64,000 nucleotides of DNA from JAVBWI01 sp036677445 (GTDB taxonomy: Bacteria > Bacillota > Clostridia > Christensenellales > CAG-138): NCBI GenBank assembly GCA_036677445.1, contig JAVBWI010000006.1, positions 186,001-250,000 of the forward strand, in the 5' to 3' direction. Shown piece after piece: positions 19,326 to 28,160 of the stretch. The notes under the pieces were generated by a model that was not told the DNA's origin, made no database searches, and worked only from the letters and a program-made list of their open reading frames with translations. A program made the position numbers and the translations under genes. Within the stretch, counting starts at the first letter, position 1; every line of letters begins with the position of its first letter.

Positions 19326-20459
19326 ATGGAAAAGAAAAAGCAAACCTTAGACATCCGCCTGTCGCTGGAATGGAAAACACAGCTTAGACGTCTTCCCTGG
19401 CTGCTGCTGTTCCCGCTGGCTATCGTGCTGCCCGCATTGTTGAGCCGTTTTCCGGACACGGTGGAAAAGCTGTACAGCCAAGGCGTATATCCGGTACTTA
19501 ACAGCATTTTAAGCACGGTATTCGGGCTTGCCCCCTTTTCGGTTGCTGAATGGATTTTATATGCGCTTGCCGTGGGCGTGCCCGCGGTCATCCTGATTAC
19601 CTTCGTGCGCACGGTATTAAAACGCGCGCAGTGGGTGCAATTTACGCAACTCATCCTTACCGTCATCATAGCATTCGGCTTCGCCTTTAACGCGTTCTAT
19701 ATGCTGTGGGGGTTCAACTATTCGCGTCCTACGCTGGGTACGCTGCTCTCTTTGGATGTGCGTGACCGCCCTGTCGAAGAACTCGAGACGCTTTGTTATT
19801 CGCTTGCGGAGCAGGCAGCCGTATTGCGCGAAAATGTGCGGGAGGATGAACGGGGCATATACTCCCTGACAGATACACAGGCGTGTTTTGAAAAGATACC
19901 CGCCGCCTACGAGGCGCTGGGGAATGCGCTGCCACTGTTTCGCATGCGGGCGGCGCGGCCCAAACCGGTGTTTGCCGCCGAAGGTTTGAGCTGGGCAGGC
20001 ATATCCGGCATATATACGCCTTTTACCGCCGAACCCAACGTCAACATACACCAGCCCGCTCTATTGATCCCCTCCTCCGCCGCGCATGAAAGCGCGCACA
20101 GCCTTGGCATTGCCCGGGAAGATGAGGCAAATTTCGCCGCATATCTCGCCTGTATGGCATCAAACGACCCGACGCTGCAGTATTCCGGTGTGATGCTGGC
20201 GCTCATCCATTGCGGCAACCAGCTCAACAAAGTGCGGCCCGAAGCATATACCGAGCTGTATCTTTCCACGTACAGCGAAGGCATGCTGCGTGATCTCTGG
20301 GATTATAATGCGTATTGGGATGCATATGAAGGACCTGTGGAAGAAGCGATGAACCAGATGAACGACGGATACCTGAAATACAACCGCCAGGAAAGCGGCG
20401 TCAAGAGTTATGGCCAAATGGTAGATCTGCTTTTGGCCTGGCATGCGCAGGCTGCATAA
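19326..20459 (+). CDS. DUF3810 family membrane protein, zinc-peptidase-like
   Basis: A 377-residue protein with three N-terminal hydrophobic segments (about residues 20-40, 70-95 and 105-130) and a soluble C-terminal domain carrying AAHESAHSLGIAREDEAN, an HExxH zinc motif followed by a glutamate-rich helix. This is the DUF3810 pattern; activity of the family is not established. In-frame ATGs lie at 19302, 19320 and 19326, none with a Shine-Dalgarno site; 19326 is chosen because the -10 element ends 6 bases before it, suggesting a leaderless message. It is divergent from the TIM-barrel gene and convergent with the FMN reductase-like gene, 25 bp away. Confidence 0.82.
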   Translation: MEKKKQTLDIRLSLEWKTQLRRLPWLLLFPLAIVLPALLSRFPDTVEKLYSQGVYPVLNSILSTVFGLAPFSVAEWILYALAVGVPAVILITFVRTVLKRAQWVQFTQLILTVIIAFGFAFNAFYMLWGFNYSRPTLGTLLSLDVRDRPVEELETLCYSLAEQAAVLRENVREDERGIYSLTDTQACFEKIPAAYEALGNALPLFRMRAARPKPVFAAEGLSWAGISGIYTPFTAEPNVNIHQPALLIPSSAAHESAHSLGIAREDEANFAAYLACMASNDPTLQYSGVMLALIHCGNQLNKVRPEAYTELYLSTYSEGMLRDLWDYNAYWDAYEGPVEEAMNQMNDGYLKYNRQESGVKSYGQMVDLLLAWHAQAA

Positions 20460-20484
20460 AGCAAGGACGTACCTGTAACAGGGT

Positions 20485-21522
20485 TTACATCAGGTGGCGC
20501 CGCATATTTTCCGCGAAGGCCTGTGCGCGCGCTTCGATTCCCTTCACATGCAGTATGCTGCACGGGTCATTGGCGGTCTCCAGCATGCAGAACCGCGGCG
20601 GCAGCTGGAATGTTTTGTTCATGTTCAGGCCGGAGATAAGCTGGCTGGATACGATATCCCCGCCGCTGTAGCCGGAGACAACGATACCGAATATCGATTT
20701 GTCATAAAAACGCGTTTTGCGAAAGAGCGCCGTAAGTCGGTTGATGAAGGCCGTGATGTTCGCGCCCACCGCGTCGTTGTAGTTGGGACAAAGCAGCATT
20801 AGCGCGTCGCAGGCCTCCAGCGCGGGATACACCTCTTCTGTCATTACCCCGCCATAAAAGCAATTTCCCTGTTCACTGAAGTGCATGCATGTCGTATAGG
20901 AACAGCCTACGCAGTCTACGACCGCGCCGTTTCGCAATGTGATTTCCTGAATATCCATATCCGCTTGGATATGCGCGCGCACCATGGACCACAGCGTCAG
21001 GGTATTGGATGTGCTGCGATTGCTCGCGTGCAGCACCAACAGCCGCGGACGGTTTAGCGCAGGCTTCCGGTACGCCTGTATGCGCCCGACCAGTTCCCGC
21101 GCGGCCTCCTTATAAGCGCCGAGCCGGTTCACGCCGGACGTCTTGGAAAGCACCGTATAATTGTACAGCGACCCAGTGCCCTCCACCAGCGGGCGCCCCG
21201 GAAACGTACAGCCGCACAGGTTTGCGCTCTGCACCACGTCCCTGCCTACCGATTTGGTATACAGTTCCGTTTCACCGTCGATCACCACGCCGCCGACCCG
21301 CCCTTCCAGGAGGCAAGGGGACACTCTAAGCTTTTTTAACAGGGAACACAGCGGCAGGTTGACGCCGCCCGCGCCCACATTCGCCGCAAAGAGCAGTGGT
21401 CCGTCCTCGATCGAATCAAGGTCCGTCCGTTTGATATGGGGTATGCCGGAAAGCGCACAGCCAAGTACATCCTGCAAGCGCGAGGAGGCTTCCCCCGGGA
21501 AGATAACCTGCAAGCGTGACAT
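20485..21522 (-). CDS. NADPH-dependent FMN reductase / flavodoxin-fold protein
   Basis: A 345-residue protein with two parts. Residues 1-150 are of no family I recognise; residues 155-345 form a flavodoxin-like NAD(P)H:FMN oxidoreductase domain, with RLLVLHASNRSTSNT at the phosphate-binding loop, DCVGCSYTTCMHF, CDALMLLCPNYNDAVGA and GIVVSGYSGGD. The cysteine cluster resembles iron-sulfur flavoproteins but is incomplete. GGAGGTGAAGG precedes the ATG at 21522. It is the last gene of the pncB operon, 5 bp after the dehydrogenase-like gene. Its redox partner is unknown. Confidence 0.8.
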   Translation of the reverse strand: MSRLQVIFPGEASSRLQDVLGCALSGIPHIKRTDLDSIEDGPLLFAANVGAGGVNLPLCSLLKKLRVSPCLLEGRVGGVVIDGETELYTKSVGRDVVQSANLCGCTFPGRPLVEGTGSLYNYTVLSKTSGVNRLGAYKEAARELVGRIQAYRKPALNRPRLLVLHASNRSTSNTLTLWSMVRAHIQADMDIQEITLRNGAVVDCVGCSYTTCMHFSEQGNCFYGGVMTEEVYPALEACDALMLLCPNYNDAVGANITAFINRLTALFRKTRFYDKSIFGIVVSGYSGGDIVSSQLISGLNMNKTFQLPPRFCMLETANDPCSILHVKGIEARAQAFAENMRRHLM

Positions 21523-21527
21523 ATCCT

Positions 21528-22715
21528 TCACCTCCATTGTCCGCCCTGTTCCTCTAACCTTTGATGCGCCGCGCGGATACGCTCATACAGCATATCCGGC
21601 AGCGGCAGCGCCTCTGTTTCCAGGCCGGTATCAGTTTGCCTGTTTTTACAGCCAAAATATACGCCGTCGATAAAAACAGCGCTGTAATGCCATTCTTTAC
21701 GCAGCGTCAGCAGCAGTGCAATCGCGCCGGAGGAAAGCGCCGGTGCAATATACGGTTTAAAGCCCGCTTCCCGCATACGTAAATTGGCCTCGACGGCAAG
21801 CTGTGAAAGCTCGGCGGAAAGTGCATCGTCATAGCGTTCGATGCTGTTGGCAATAACCAAATCCCGCCCGTGCGGGCCGTAGGCGCGCCCTTGTGTAAGA
21901 AAGGATGCATAGCGCGCGTCGCGCTTGGCATAATACGCCGCGCGCGCATTCATAACACCCAGCCCATAACCGTGAATCTGTTCGGGCAGCAGCCCGTGCC
22001 AGTCATATACGCCGCTTTCGCTGCGGTTGCTTTCTAAAAACGCGTACTGGCACAACAGGTCCACCGGGTCGGATACCACGGCGAACAGGCCCCGGAAGCC
22101 GGACTCACGCGCCATGCGCGCGTAAGATTTGAGTATGGCGGTGTTTCCGTAAAGCTGCTCCATGCGCACATCTTCCACAGTGGAATCTACCGGAGGCACC
22201 GCGCGGGACGCGCAAAACACGAACACATCGCAGTCAAACAACGCGGCTTGGGATACGGGTTCAACGGCGGGCAGCGCATCGTAATTGAACGGCCACGCGA
22301 TCTGGTTCATTTCGTATTCATAGCGATGCAGTACGGATTCGCGCATATCACAGATGCCGATGGCACAGACCACATCGCCGCCCAACAGCACCAGCCCCGT
22401 TAAAAGCGTTGCGCCCACATCCCCCAAGGCAAGTATATGCACGCGCTTCTTTCCTGCGGGCAAGTCCCACGCATGCTCTATCAGCGATTTTGCGGCGGGA
22501 TGGCGCGTGTTGACGGCGCGGGCACGGCCGCCTTCTACCATCACAAGAAGCGCAGACGGCAGGGCGGGCATGTCCATTGTATTCGCGTTGAGCCAGCCGA
22601 CGCTTTCCTGCCCTTCCAGTTGACCGGGGTGGCTTACGCAAAAACTCGCCTTTGCGCGCATGGGGTCGCGGTCGAGCAGGAATACGACGCCCCGGTTTTG
22701 CAGGATATACTCCAT
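21528..22715 (-). CDS. Lactate/malate dehydrogenase-like NAD-binding protein
   Basis: A 395-residue protein resembling the LDH/MDH superfamily. KKRVHILALGDVGATLLTGL near residue 95 is the Rossmann beta-alpha-beta with a GxxGxx loop (one glycine shifted), ICDMRESVLHRYEYEMNQI follows as the second strand and adenine-binding acid, and FAVVSDPVDLLCQYAF matches the NPVD motif with Asn replaced by Ser. An N-terminal extension of about 90 residues is not part of the normal enzyme. I do not see the usual catalytic His-Asp pair clearly, so dehydrogenase activity is uncertain. GGGAGGCGG precedes the ATG. It sits 22 bp after the 1628-residue gene and 5 bp before the FMN reductase-like gene. Confidence 0.75.
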   Translation of the reverse strand: MEYILQNRGVVFLLDRDPMRAKASFCVSHPGQLEGQESVGWLNANTMDMPALPSALLVMVEGGRARAVNTRHPAAKSLIEHAWDLPAGKKRVHILALGDVGATLLTGLVLLGGDVVCAIGICDMRESVLHRYEYEMNQIAWPFNYDALPAVEPVSQAALFDCDVFVFCASRAVPPVDSTVEDVRMEQLYGNTAILKSYARMARESGFRGLFAVVSDPVDLLCQYAFLESNRSESGVYDWHGLLPEQIHGYGLGVMNARAAYYAKRDARYASFLTQGRAYGPHGRDLVIANSIERYDDALSAELSQLAVEANLRMREAGFKPYIAPALSSGAIALLLTLRKEWHYSAVFIDGVYFGCKNRQTDTGLETEALPLPDMLYERIRAAHQRLEEQGGQWR

Positions 22716-22737
22716 AGGCAAACCGCCTCCCTTTTGT

Positions 22738-25700
22738 TTAACGTAATTGGGTTTCCAGCCGCAGCAGCATTTCGATATCGTTTTCCACATACACGCTGGG
22801 CGCAAGTATGCGGTCATAGCGCATGCGGCCGCCCTTATCCGGTACGCGCGCAGTGATCATTGCCTCGCCCAGACGGTTGAGCGTCAGGTTACAGCCAAAC
22901 ATTGCCTGATGCCTGTGTTCAAGGGTACGGAGTATTTCAAAAGAGTTCTTAAGGCACGTCAGTGACAGGTCAAACAGGCCGCTGCGTGATGCGCCTGAAA
23001 TGAATGACATTGAAGTATAGGGATATATTTGATTAACGGAAGGAAGCAGGTGTGATTTTCGCCCTGCCGGCCGGTACACGCTATCGCCGCCCAAAAAGGG
23101 ATACAGCATGCTTTCCACAAACCAATAACGCAGGTTGGGTATAAAGTATACGCATTCGGCCTGCCGCTCCTGTACCGACATGAGATCCTTGCCGCGTCCG
23201 GATAAAATGCCAACTATGATCTCCCTTACATCCAGACCCACCTGCTTGAACAGCGGGTCCAGCGCCTCAAGCCGGTATCCCTTGTGGAGCAAATCGTCCA
23301 CCAGCAGCACAGGCCGATTGAACGCCTTAAACACCCGGATCTGATTGATTAGCGAAGAATAGCCGGGGTACTTCGTGATTTGGAAGCTGTTCATATCCGG
23401 CGCATAGGTTTTATCCGCATGCAGCGCCTTTGTAACGGTGTTCGGTACGACCACGCCACGCAGCGTTTTACCGTAAGGAACGCACATGCACTCCCCAAGC
23501 TGGCGTGCATCCGATGGAATATGCCCTACGTTGTTCGCACGCATGATTTTCTGTATCAGCGCATGATTCAATACGCCCGCGTCGAAGGAAAGCACCAACA
23601 TGCCGGGATACAGCTTGGACATTGCGGATGCGAAGTCCTGATGCGCGCCGCGCAGCACATTGAGCACCTCTTTGTCTTGTGAAAGAGGCACTTTGATGCG
23701 CTGCTGCACATCATCAATTAAAGCGATGGGAGAACGCATATCCACCGCGTACACCGGCGCTTCCTTGATTGCCTCGGGCAGCTTTATAAAACCCTGCCGT
23801 TCCAGCGCACTGTAAAACTGGTCGTCATGCGGGCTGTCTGCGCCAATGCACAGCGCATAGGTATAATCCTGTTTGATACATTCCGCAAGCGCCTCTGTAA
23901 GAAGTAAATTCACCGTTTCGGTACGGTCACAATCCTCGCGCACATAAATGCCGGCCAGCACTGCAATACGTCCCGAAGTATGCCTGCGCACAAATTCTGC
24001 AAGGGGAATACTCTGAAACTCGTCGAACAAGCGTGCAGCGGATGTCGCGTAGTACAGCGCGATACCTCTGGCAACCTTTTGACCGTGGTTCTGATGTAAC
24101 GCCAAGAGCTGTGCGCGCGGCTTTTGCAGTTTCTGACGCAGGCCCTCGGTCAGTTGCCCGATATCCGCCGGATGTGTGCAGCAGCTGTTCTGTTTGATGG
24201 CGATGGTAAAAAGCTGCTCGCGGATATCCGCATCGGATACATTGTATTTTTTAAAAAGCATGGTCTCCGGGCGAAGCAACTCTTTGTATTGCGGCTCACG
24301 CAGATACAGCCCGTTGTCATAAATGAACCCTTGCGCAACAGGGTCCACCAGCGTGGAAATATCCCGGTTGTAGTCTATGTTTTCGCGTATGCGGCTTGAG
24401 CTGATATCCTCAAGATAGATGGGCAGGGAAAGCTCACAGATTTCCCCCTGCACACGGGCGCACACCATCTCCCTTTCCTGCTCCCAGGCGTCGCTGCTCA
24501 TATTGCGCAAGAACACAATATGGTTGAAAGTATGTATGGAATTCTCTTCAGGCGGTTTTCGGTAGGCGGAAGCATTGCGCACCACGTCGCTCCCCACAGC
24601 GATGTATACATCCATGCCGGGGAACAGCCGTAGCAGCGTCTTCAAATTTTCCGGGTTGGCAAGATTGATGGGAATATCGTCGGGGAACATGTAAACTCCA
24701 AACACATCCGCTACCGACATGTTCACAATACTTCGTCGGATCATATGCGGTTGGGTCCGCTTGGACCAGCTGAATTCATCCAGGGCAAGATATACCTCAA
24801 ACCCCATCCTCTGAATCTCAAGTATAATCCCTAGATGACTGGCGGAAAACGGGTCAAATGTGCCGGGAAAGAACGCAATTTTCCTCGTTTGCCGCAGTTG
24901 CAGCGGCCCAAAGCGTATTTGGGAATCGATAATAAAACGGTAAATGTGATTCAGCGATGCGGCGTTGTTGAAGAATGTCAGCGTACCCGGCGATTGTTCT
25001 TCGAGAAGCGTCAGCAGTTTTTTATGCATCATGCCAAACAGTTCGTTTTTGCGGCCATGCGGCAAGGAACCGCCGAATATTTGCTTGCCCAACACCAAAA
25101 ACGCCTCTCGGCTGATAGACTCGTTATAGTGTGCAAGGCCGCCGACCAACATGCTCAGCATACGGCGTTTACGTGCCTCGAAGTCACTTTCCTGCTCCTG
25201 AAAAGCAAGGAGGTATTCCAAATCATAATGCTGTATCAATACGCCCAGTGTAGGCAGCGTGACACATGCCGCCCGCTCGTTGGAGGATTTGATATAATGC
25301 TGAAACTCCTGCAACACCTCATCAAGTTCTTTGGGATGCAGATACAGTACAAATTTACCCAGGTACTGCGGTATGTATTTCGAGAACTCATAGCTTGCGC
25401 TTTCCAAACCGCGGGTAAGCTCAACGGCAATTTCGTTCCGCTGGTCCAGCGTTAAAAGCGGCGCCATGCGCACCAACGCTTCCCCCGCCCTGTGGCGTAC
25501 AGCAAAGCGCTCACTTACACGAATCAGGTTGGCCAGATGCGTCGCCACCTGAAAGGCGTGCAACTGCCCGCCGTGGTGTACCCGGTAGAGCAAAAGCTGA
25601 ATGTTGACCTCCTTCATCACCCATGGCGTGGCGGTCTTCAGATTCTCCAAAAACAGATCCGCGATATCCAGCTGCCGCAGGCGGTTTGTGCAGTCGAGCT

Positions 25701-27624
25701 GTCCGCGCTCGGTATCCGGCAGGCGCTCGTAAATCTGCAGCAGCAGATAAACGATGCCCATATCCTTTTGTTCGGGAAGTGCGGCGATAATTTCCCGCAC
25801 CGCATCCATACCGGCGCTTTCGTGTGAAGGGCGCTCCAGCACACGCAGCACAAGCCGCAGTGCGGCCGCCTGCATGCGGCGTTCCGGAGAAGCCGCCAGA
25901 CGTTTTGCAACTTTAAGCGGGGCTAAAAGCTGCTCTTCCATAAGCATTGGAGAGGGAACGTGCAGCAAGCTGTCCAACAAAACAAACGCTGTGGAATCAT
26001 CCTTAAAACGCTCATCGACGAAGCAGTCCAGATAGATTTTTAAATATTGGCCCGCGTCCCCCGTATTGCAGCTTTGCAAAAGCGAGGGCAGTATAACCTT
26101 GAGCGTATAGGAGATCCACGCGCGATGGGCAGGCGCGATTTTATGATCCGGCGCGAGTATGAGCTCCAGACTCTCTTTCCACATGGAAAAACCGGTTTGC
26201 TCCGCAGCCGGGATATGGATATGGCCCGGCAGTTCCTTGCGGTATACTGCATCATACCCGGAGAGCATGCGCCCGTACAGCGTGGCCGCCTGATAGCGGA
26301 TATCCCCCTGGCTGTGCATAAAAAGCTCGTACAGATACCGCATGGTCAAAAGCTTTTGCTTTTGCGTCATATACGTAAAGTATTCTTCGAAAATATCAAT
26401 ATAGGTACGGATGTTTTGCCAGTCCGTTTCGGTACGCGCATTCTCCAAAAGATCCACGAAGGAGGTTTCCGAACTGATCTTGTGCATCAGCCGCAGGTTG
26501 TGGGAAATGGCCTGATACTTTATGCCCTGTACGGCCTGCTCCGCATCGAGCAGCACCGCATCCATCCGCGCGGGCGGCAGCGACGCATTCGAATAGGGAT
26601 CGGGGTTGACGCCCAGTGAAACGATATACTCCTCAAAATCCTTCAGCTTGGCATATACCCGCTCATACCGCTTGCGTTTTGCATCGTCAACATTATCCAG
26701 CTTGCTGAGTATGACGCTGTAGGATTCTTTGAGCGAATAGAACAGCACCTGCTCACGTTCACCGCTTCTGCGCTGGCTTTTGACGCGGAAATCCGCATAG
26801 ATGAGCAAGAGTGATTCTACCGGCAGGTTTTCAAGCTCCAGATCCCAAGTGGAATGGTTGGCCGCCACGTGGGCGATGCTCTCCAGATCATAGCGTTTGA
26901 GCCATTGCTCCGTGTAATAGTAATGCAAGTAGGGGATACGCTGCATCTCGGGCCCCTTGCAGCCATATTTGCCTATATCATGCGTGGCGGCCGCTGCCGA
27001 AACCAGAGGCAAATCCACCGCTATGCCCAAATGAACGAGCTGCCGCGCCATATGCATGGCAATATGGTGAACGCCCGCCACATGCATAAGCATGTCAAAA
27101 GGCTTGATGGCGCGGCCTATGCGCATCAGCTCCGTAAGAAACTCGTTTTCAACCAACTGCAGGAATATTGCATATTGGTGCGCATTGGGGCTGTTCTTGC
27201 ATTCCTCCGGCGTTGCATACCGGAATTGAGTCATCGGCTCAAACGGACCGTACAGGTATTCCTGCTGCAGCAATGTTTTCAATACCGCAAGGTAGAAAAA
27301 GCCGCCGCGCACCAGCCCCAGAGGCTGTTCCTGCGGCGGGTCGGACGGATACAGGCGTTCCACGAGCAAGTCATATATGCGCGGCAGCCACCCTCCGGGC
27401 GGCTCCGCGCACAGTTGGTCCATGATTGGACGGCATATATCCAACACTTCCTCGCATTCATAGCGTTTTTTCGGAAGCAGTTCCGCGAGGCTGCTGCGAA
27501 AATTATCTCCCTGCAGCAAAGTCAGCAATGCCTTTTTGGAAAACTGCGCAGCGCGCAGATACGGGCGCTGCGTCAGGTTCTCCAACAAACGCTGGTAGAA
27601 AACGCTAACTTCTTTTTTGGGCAT
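22738..27624 (-). CDS. 1628-residue multidomain protein: HD domain, helical repeats, NadD-like nucleotidyltransferase, acetyltransferase-like and phosphoribosyltransferase-like regions
   Basis: A very large cytoplasmic protein that I do not recognise as a characterised one. Domains by eye: residues 1-150 helical; HD phosphohydrolase 181-282 (H187, H215-D216 in ATHDIGKYG, H234, H257, D278); a long alpha-helical repeat region 390-900, HEAT-like; an adenylyltransferase fold 914-1085 with GTFDP at 921-925, S927-A-S-H930 in place of HxGH, and ISSSRIR at 1074-1080; a GNAT-like stretch about 1185-1283; and a phosphoribosyltransferase-like region 1330-1500 with LLVDDLLHKG at 1440-1449. There is no signal peptide or membrane helix. 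It lies 14 bp after the lipoprotein gene in the pncB operon. HD proteins of the YqeK type are known to be encoded next to, or fused with, NadD, so a nicotinate or dinucleotide substrate is plausible. Function is inferred, not known. Confidence 0.85.
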   Translation of the reverse strand: MPKKEVSVFYQRLLENLTQRPYLRAAQFSKKALLTLLQGDNFRSSLAELLPKKRYECEEVLDICRPIMDQLCAEPPGGWLPRIYDLLVERLYPSDPPQEQPLGLVRGGFFYLAVLKTLLQQEYLYGPFEPMTQFRYATPEECKNSPNAHQYAIFLQLVENEFLTELMRIGRAIKPFDMLMHVAGVHHIAMHMARQLVHLGIAVDLPLVSAAAATHDIGKYGCKGPEMQRIPYLHYYYTEQWLKRYDLESIAHVAANHSTWDLELENLPVESLLLIYADFRVKSQRRSGEREQVLFYSLKESYSVILSKLDNVDDAKRKRYERVYAKLKDFEEYIVSLGVNPDPYSNASLPPARMDAVLLDAEQAVQGIKYQAISHNLRLMHKISSETSFVDLLENARTETDWQNIRTYIDIFEEYFTYMTQKQKLLTMRYLYELFMHSQGDIRYQAATLYGRMLSGYDAVYRKELPGHIHIPAAEQTGFSMWKESLELILAPDHKIAPAHRAWISYTLKVILPSLLQSCNTGDAGQYLKIYLDCFVDERFKDDSTAFVLLDSLLHVPSPMLMEEQLLAPLKVAKRLAASPERRMQAAALRLVLRVLERPSHESAGMDAVREIIAALPEQKDMGIVYLLLQIYERLPDTERGQLDCTNRLRQLDIADLFLENLKTATPWVMKEVNIQLLLYRVHHGGQLHAFQVATHLANLIRVSERFAVRHRAGEALVRMAPLLTLDQRNEIAVELTRGLESASYEFSKYIPQYLGKFVLYLHPKELDEVLQEFQHYIKSSNERAACVTLPTLGVLIQHYDLEYLLAFQEQESDFEARKRRMLSMLVGGLAHYNESISREAFLVLGKQIFGGSLPHGRKNELFGMMHKKLLTLLEEQSPGTLTFFNNAASLNHIYRFIIDSQIRFGPLQLRQTRKIAFFPGTFDPFSASHLGIILEIQRMGFEVYLALDEFSWSKRTQPHMIRRSIVNMSVADVFGVYMFPDDIPINLANPENLKTLLRLFPGMDVYIAVGSDVVRNASAYRKPPEENSIHTFNHIVFLRNMSSDAWEQEREMVCARVQGEICELSLPIYLEDISSSRIRENIDYNRDISTLVDPVAQGFIYDNGLYLREPQYKELLRPETMLFKKYNVSDADIREQLFTIAIKQNSCCTHPADIGQLTEGLRQKLQKPRAQLLALHQNHGQKVARGIALYYATSAARLFDEFQSIPLAEFVRRHTSGRIAVLAGIYVREDCDRTETVNLLLTEALAECIKQDYTYALCIGADSPHDDQFYSALERQGFIKLPEAIKEAPVYAVDMRSPIALIDDVQQRIKVPLSQDKEVLNVLRGAHQDFASAMSKLYPGMLVLSFDAGVLNHALIQKIMRANNVGHIPSDARQLGECMCVPYGKTLRGVVVPNTVTKALHADKTYAPDMNSFQITKYPGYSSLINQIRVFKAFNRPVLLVDDLLHKGYRLEALDPLFKQVGLDVREIIVGILSGRGKDLMSVQERQAECVYFIPNLRYWFVESMLYPFLGGDSVYRPAGRKSHLLPSVNQIYPYTSMSFISGASRSGLFDLSLTCLKNSFEILRTLEHRHQAMFGCNLTLNRLGEAMITARVPDKGGRMRYDRILAPSVYVENDIEMLLRLETQLR

Positions 27625-27638
27625 ACGGATACCCCCTG

Positions 27639-28160
27639 CTATGTATTCTGTTCCGAAGTATGCGCAGGCTCCGTTGCCTGCGGTATGATCTGCTGTTTCA
27701 CGATGAGCTCGAATGGCGTCAGTTGGATATCCATATCCGTATTGATTTCTGCGTATAATACTGTTTCGCCCGGTGGGAACAAATTCCCGCCGCTTCGCGT
27801 ATAAACCGGAGCGCGGGCAATCTCCGTTCCGTCTTTATCGGTAAACACCAGCTCAAACGCGCCGGCGAGCGTTTCGGGGTAAGCGTTCGCGCATATGCCG
27901 TCAAACAGTGTGCCGCCCGCATATTCGTATACGCGCAGGTTTTGAAACGTTAAATAACGCAAATAATGCGTATCTTCATAGACAGGCACGCTTAGCGCGT
28001 CTATCTCCCCGCTTTCCGGCTTCCATTCCTGCGCCAGGGGAGAAGGCGCGGGCGTAGGTGTGGGCAGCGGCGTGGGTTCCGTGGACAGCACGGGCTGCTG
28101 CCGGATACAACCCGAAAGCAGCAGGGGCAATGCGAGAAGGAGAAAAAACCGTCTCTTCAT
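27639..28160 (-). CDS. Small lipoprotein of unknown function
   Basis: A 173-residue exported lipoprotein. The signal peptide MKRRFFLLLALPLLLSGC ends with the lipobox LSGC at Cys18, followed by a Pro/Thr/Glu-rich linker to about residue 45 and a folded domain with mixed strands (HYLRYLTFQNLRVYEYAGG). I recognise no family. The ATG overlaps the pncB stop by 4 bp, and the 1628-residue gene begins 14 bp after it, so it belongs to the same operon although its location outside the membrane is different from its neighbours. lgt, which lipidates such proteins, is upstream. Confidence 0.75.
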   Translation of the reverse strand: MKRRFFLLLALPLLLSGCIRQQPVLSTEPTPLPTPTPAPSPLAQEWKPESGEIDALSVPVYEDTHYLRYLTFQNLRVYEYAGGTLFDGICANAYPETLAGAFELVFTDKDGTEIARAPVYTRSGGNLFPPGETVLYAEINTDMDIQLTPFELIVKQQIIPQATEPAHTSEQNT

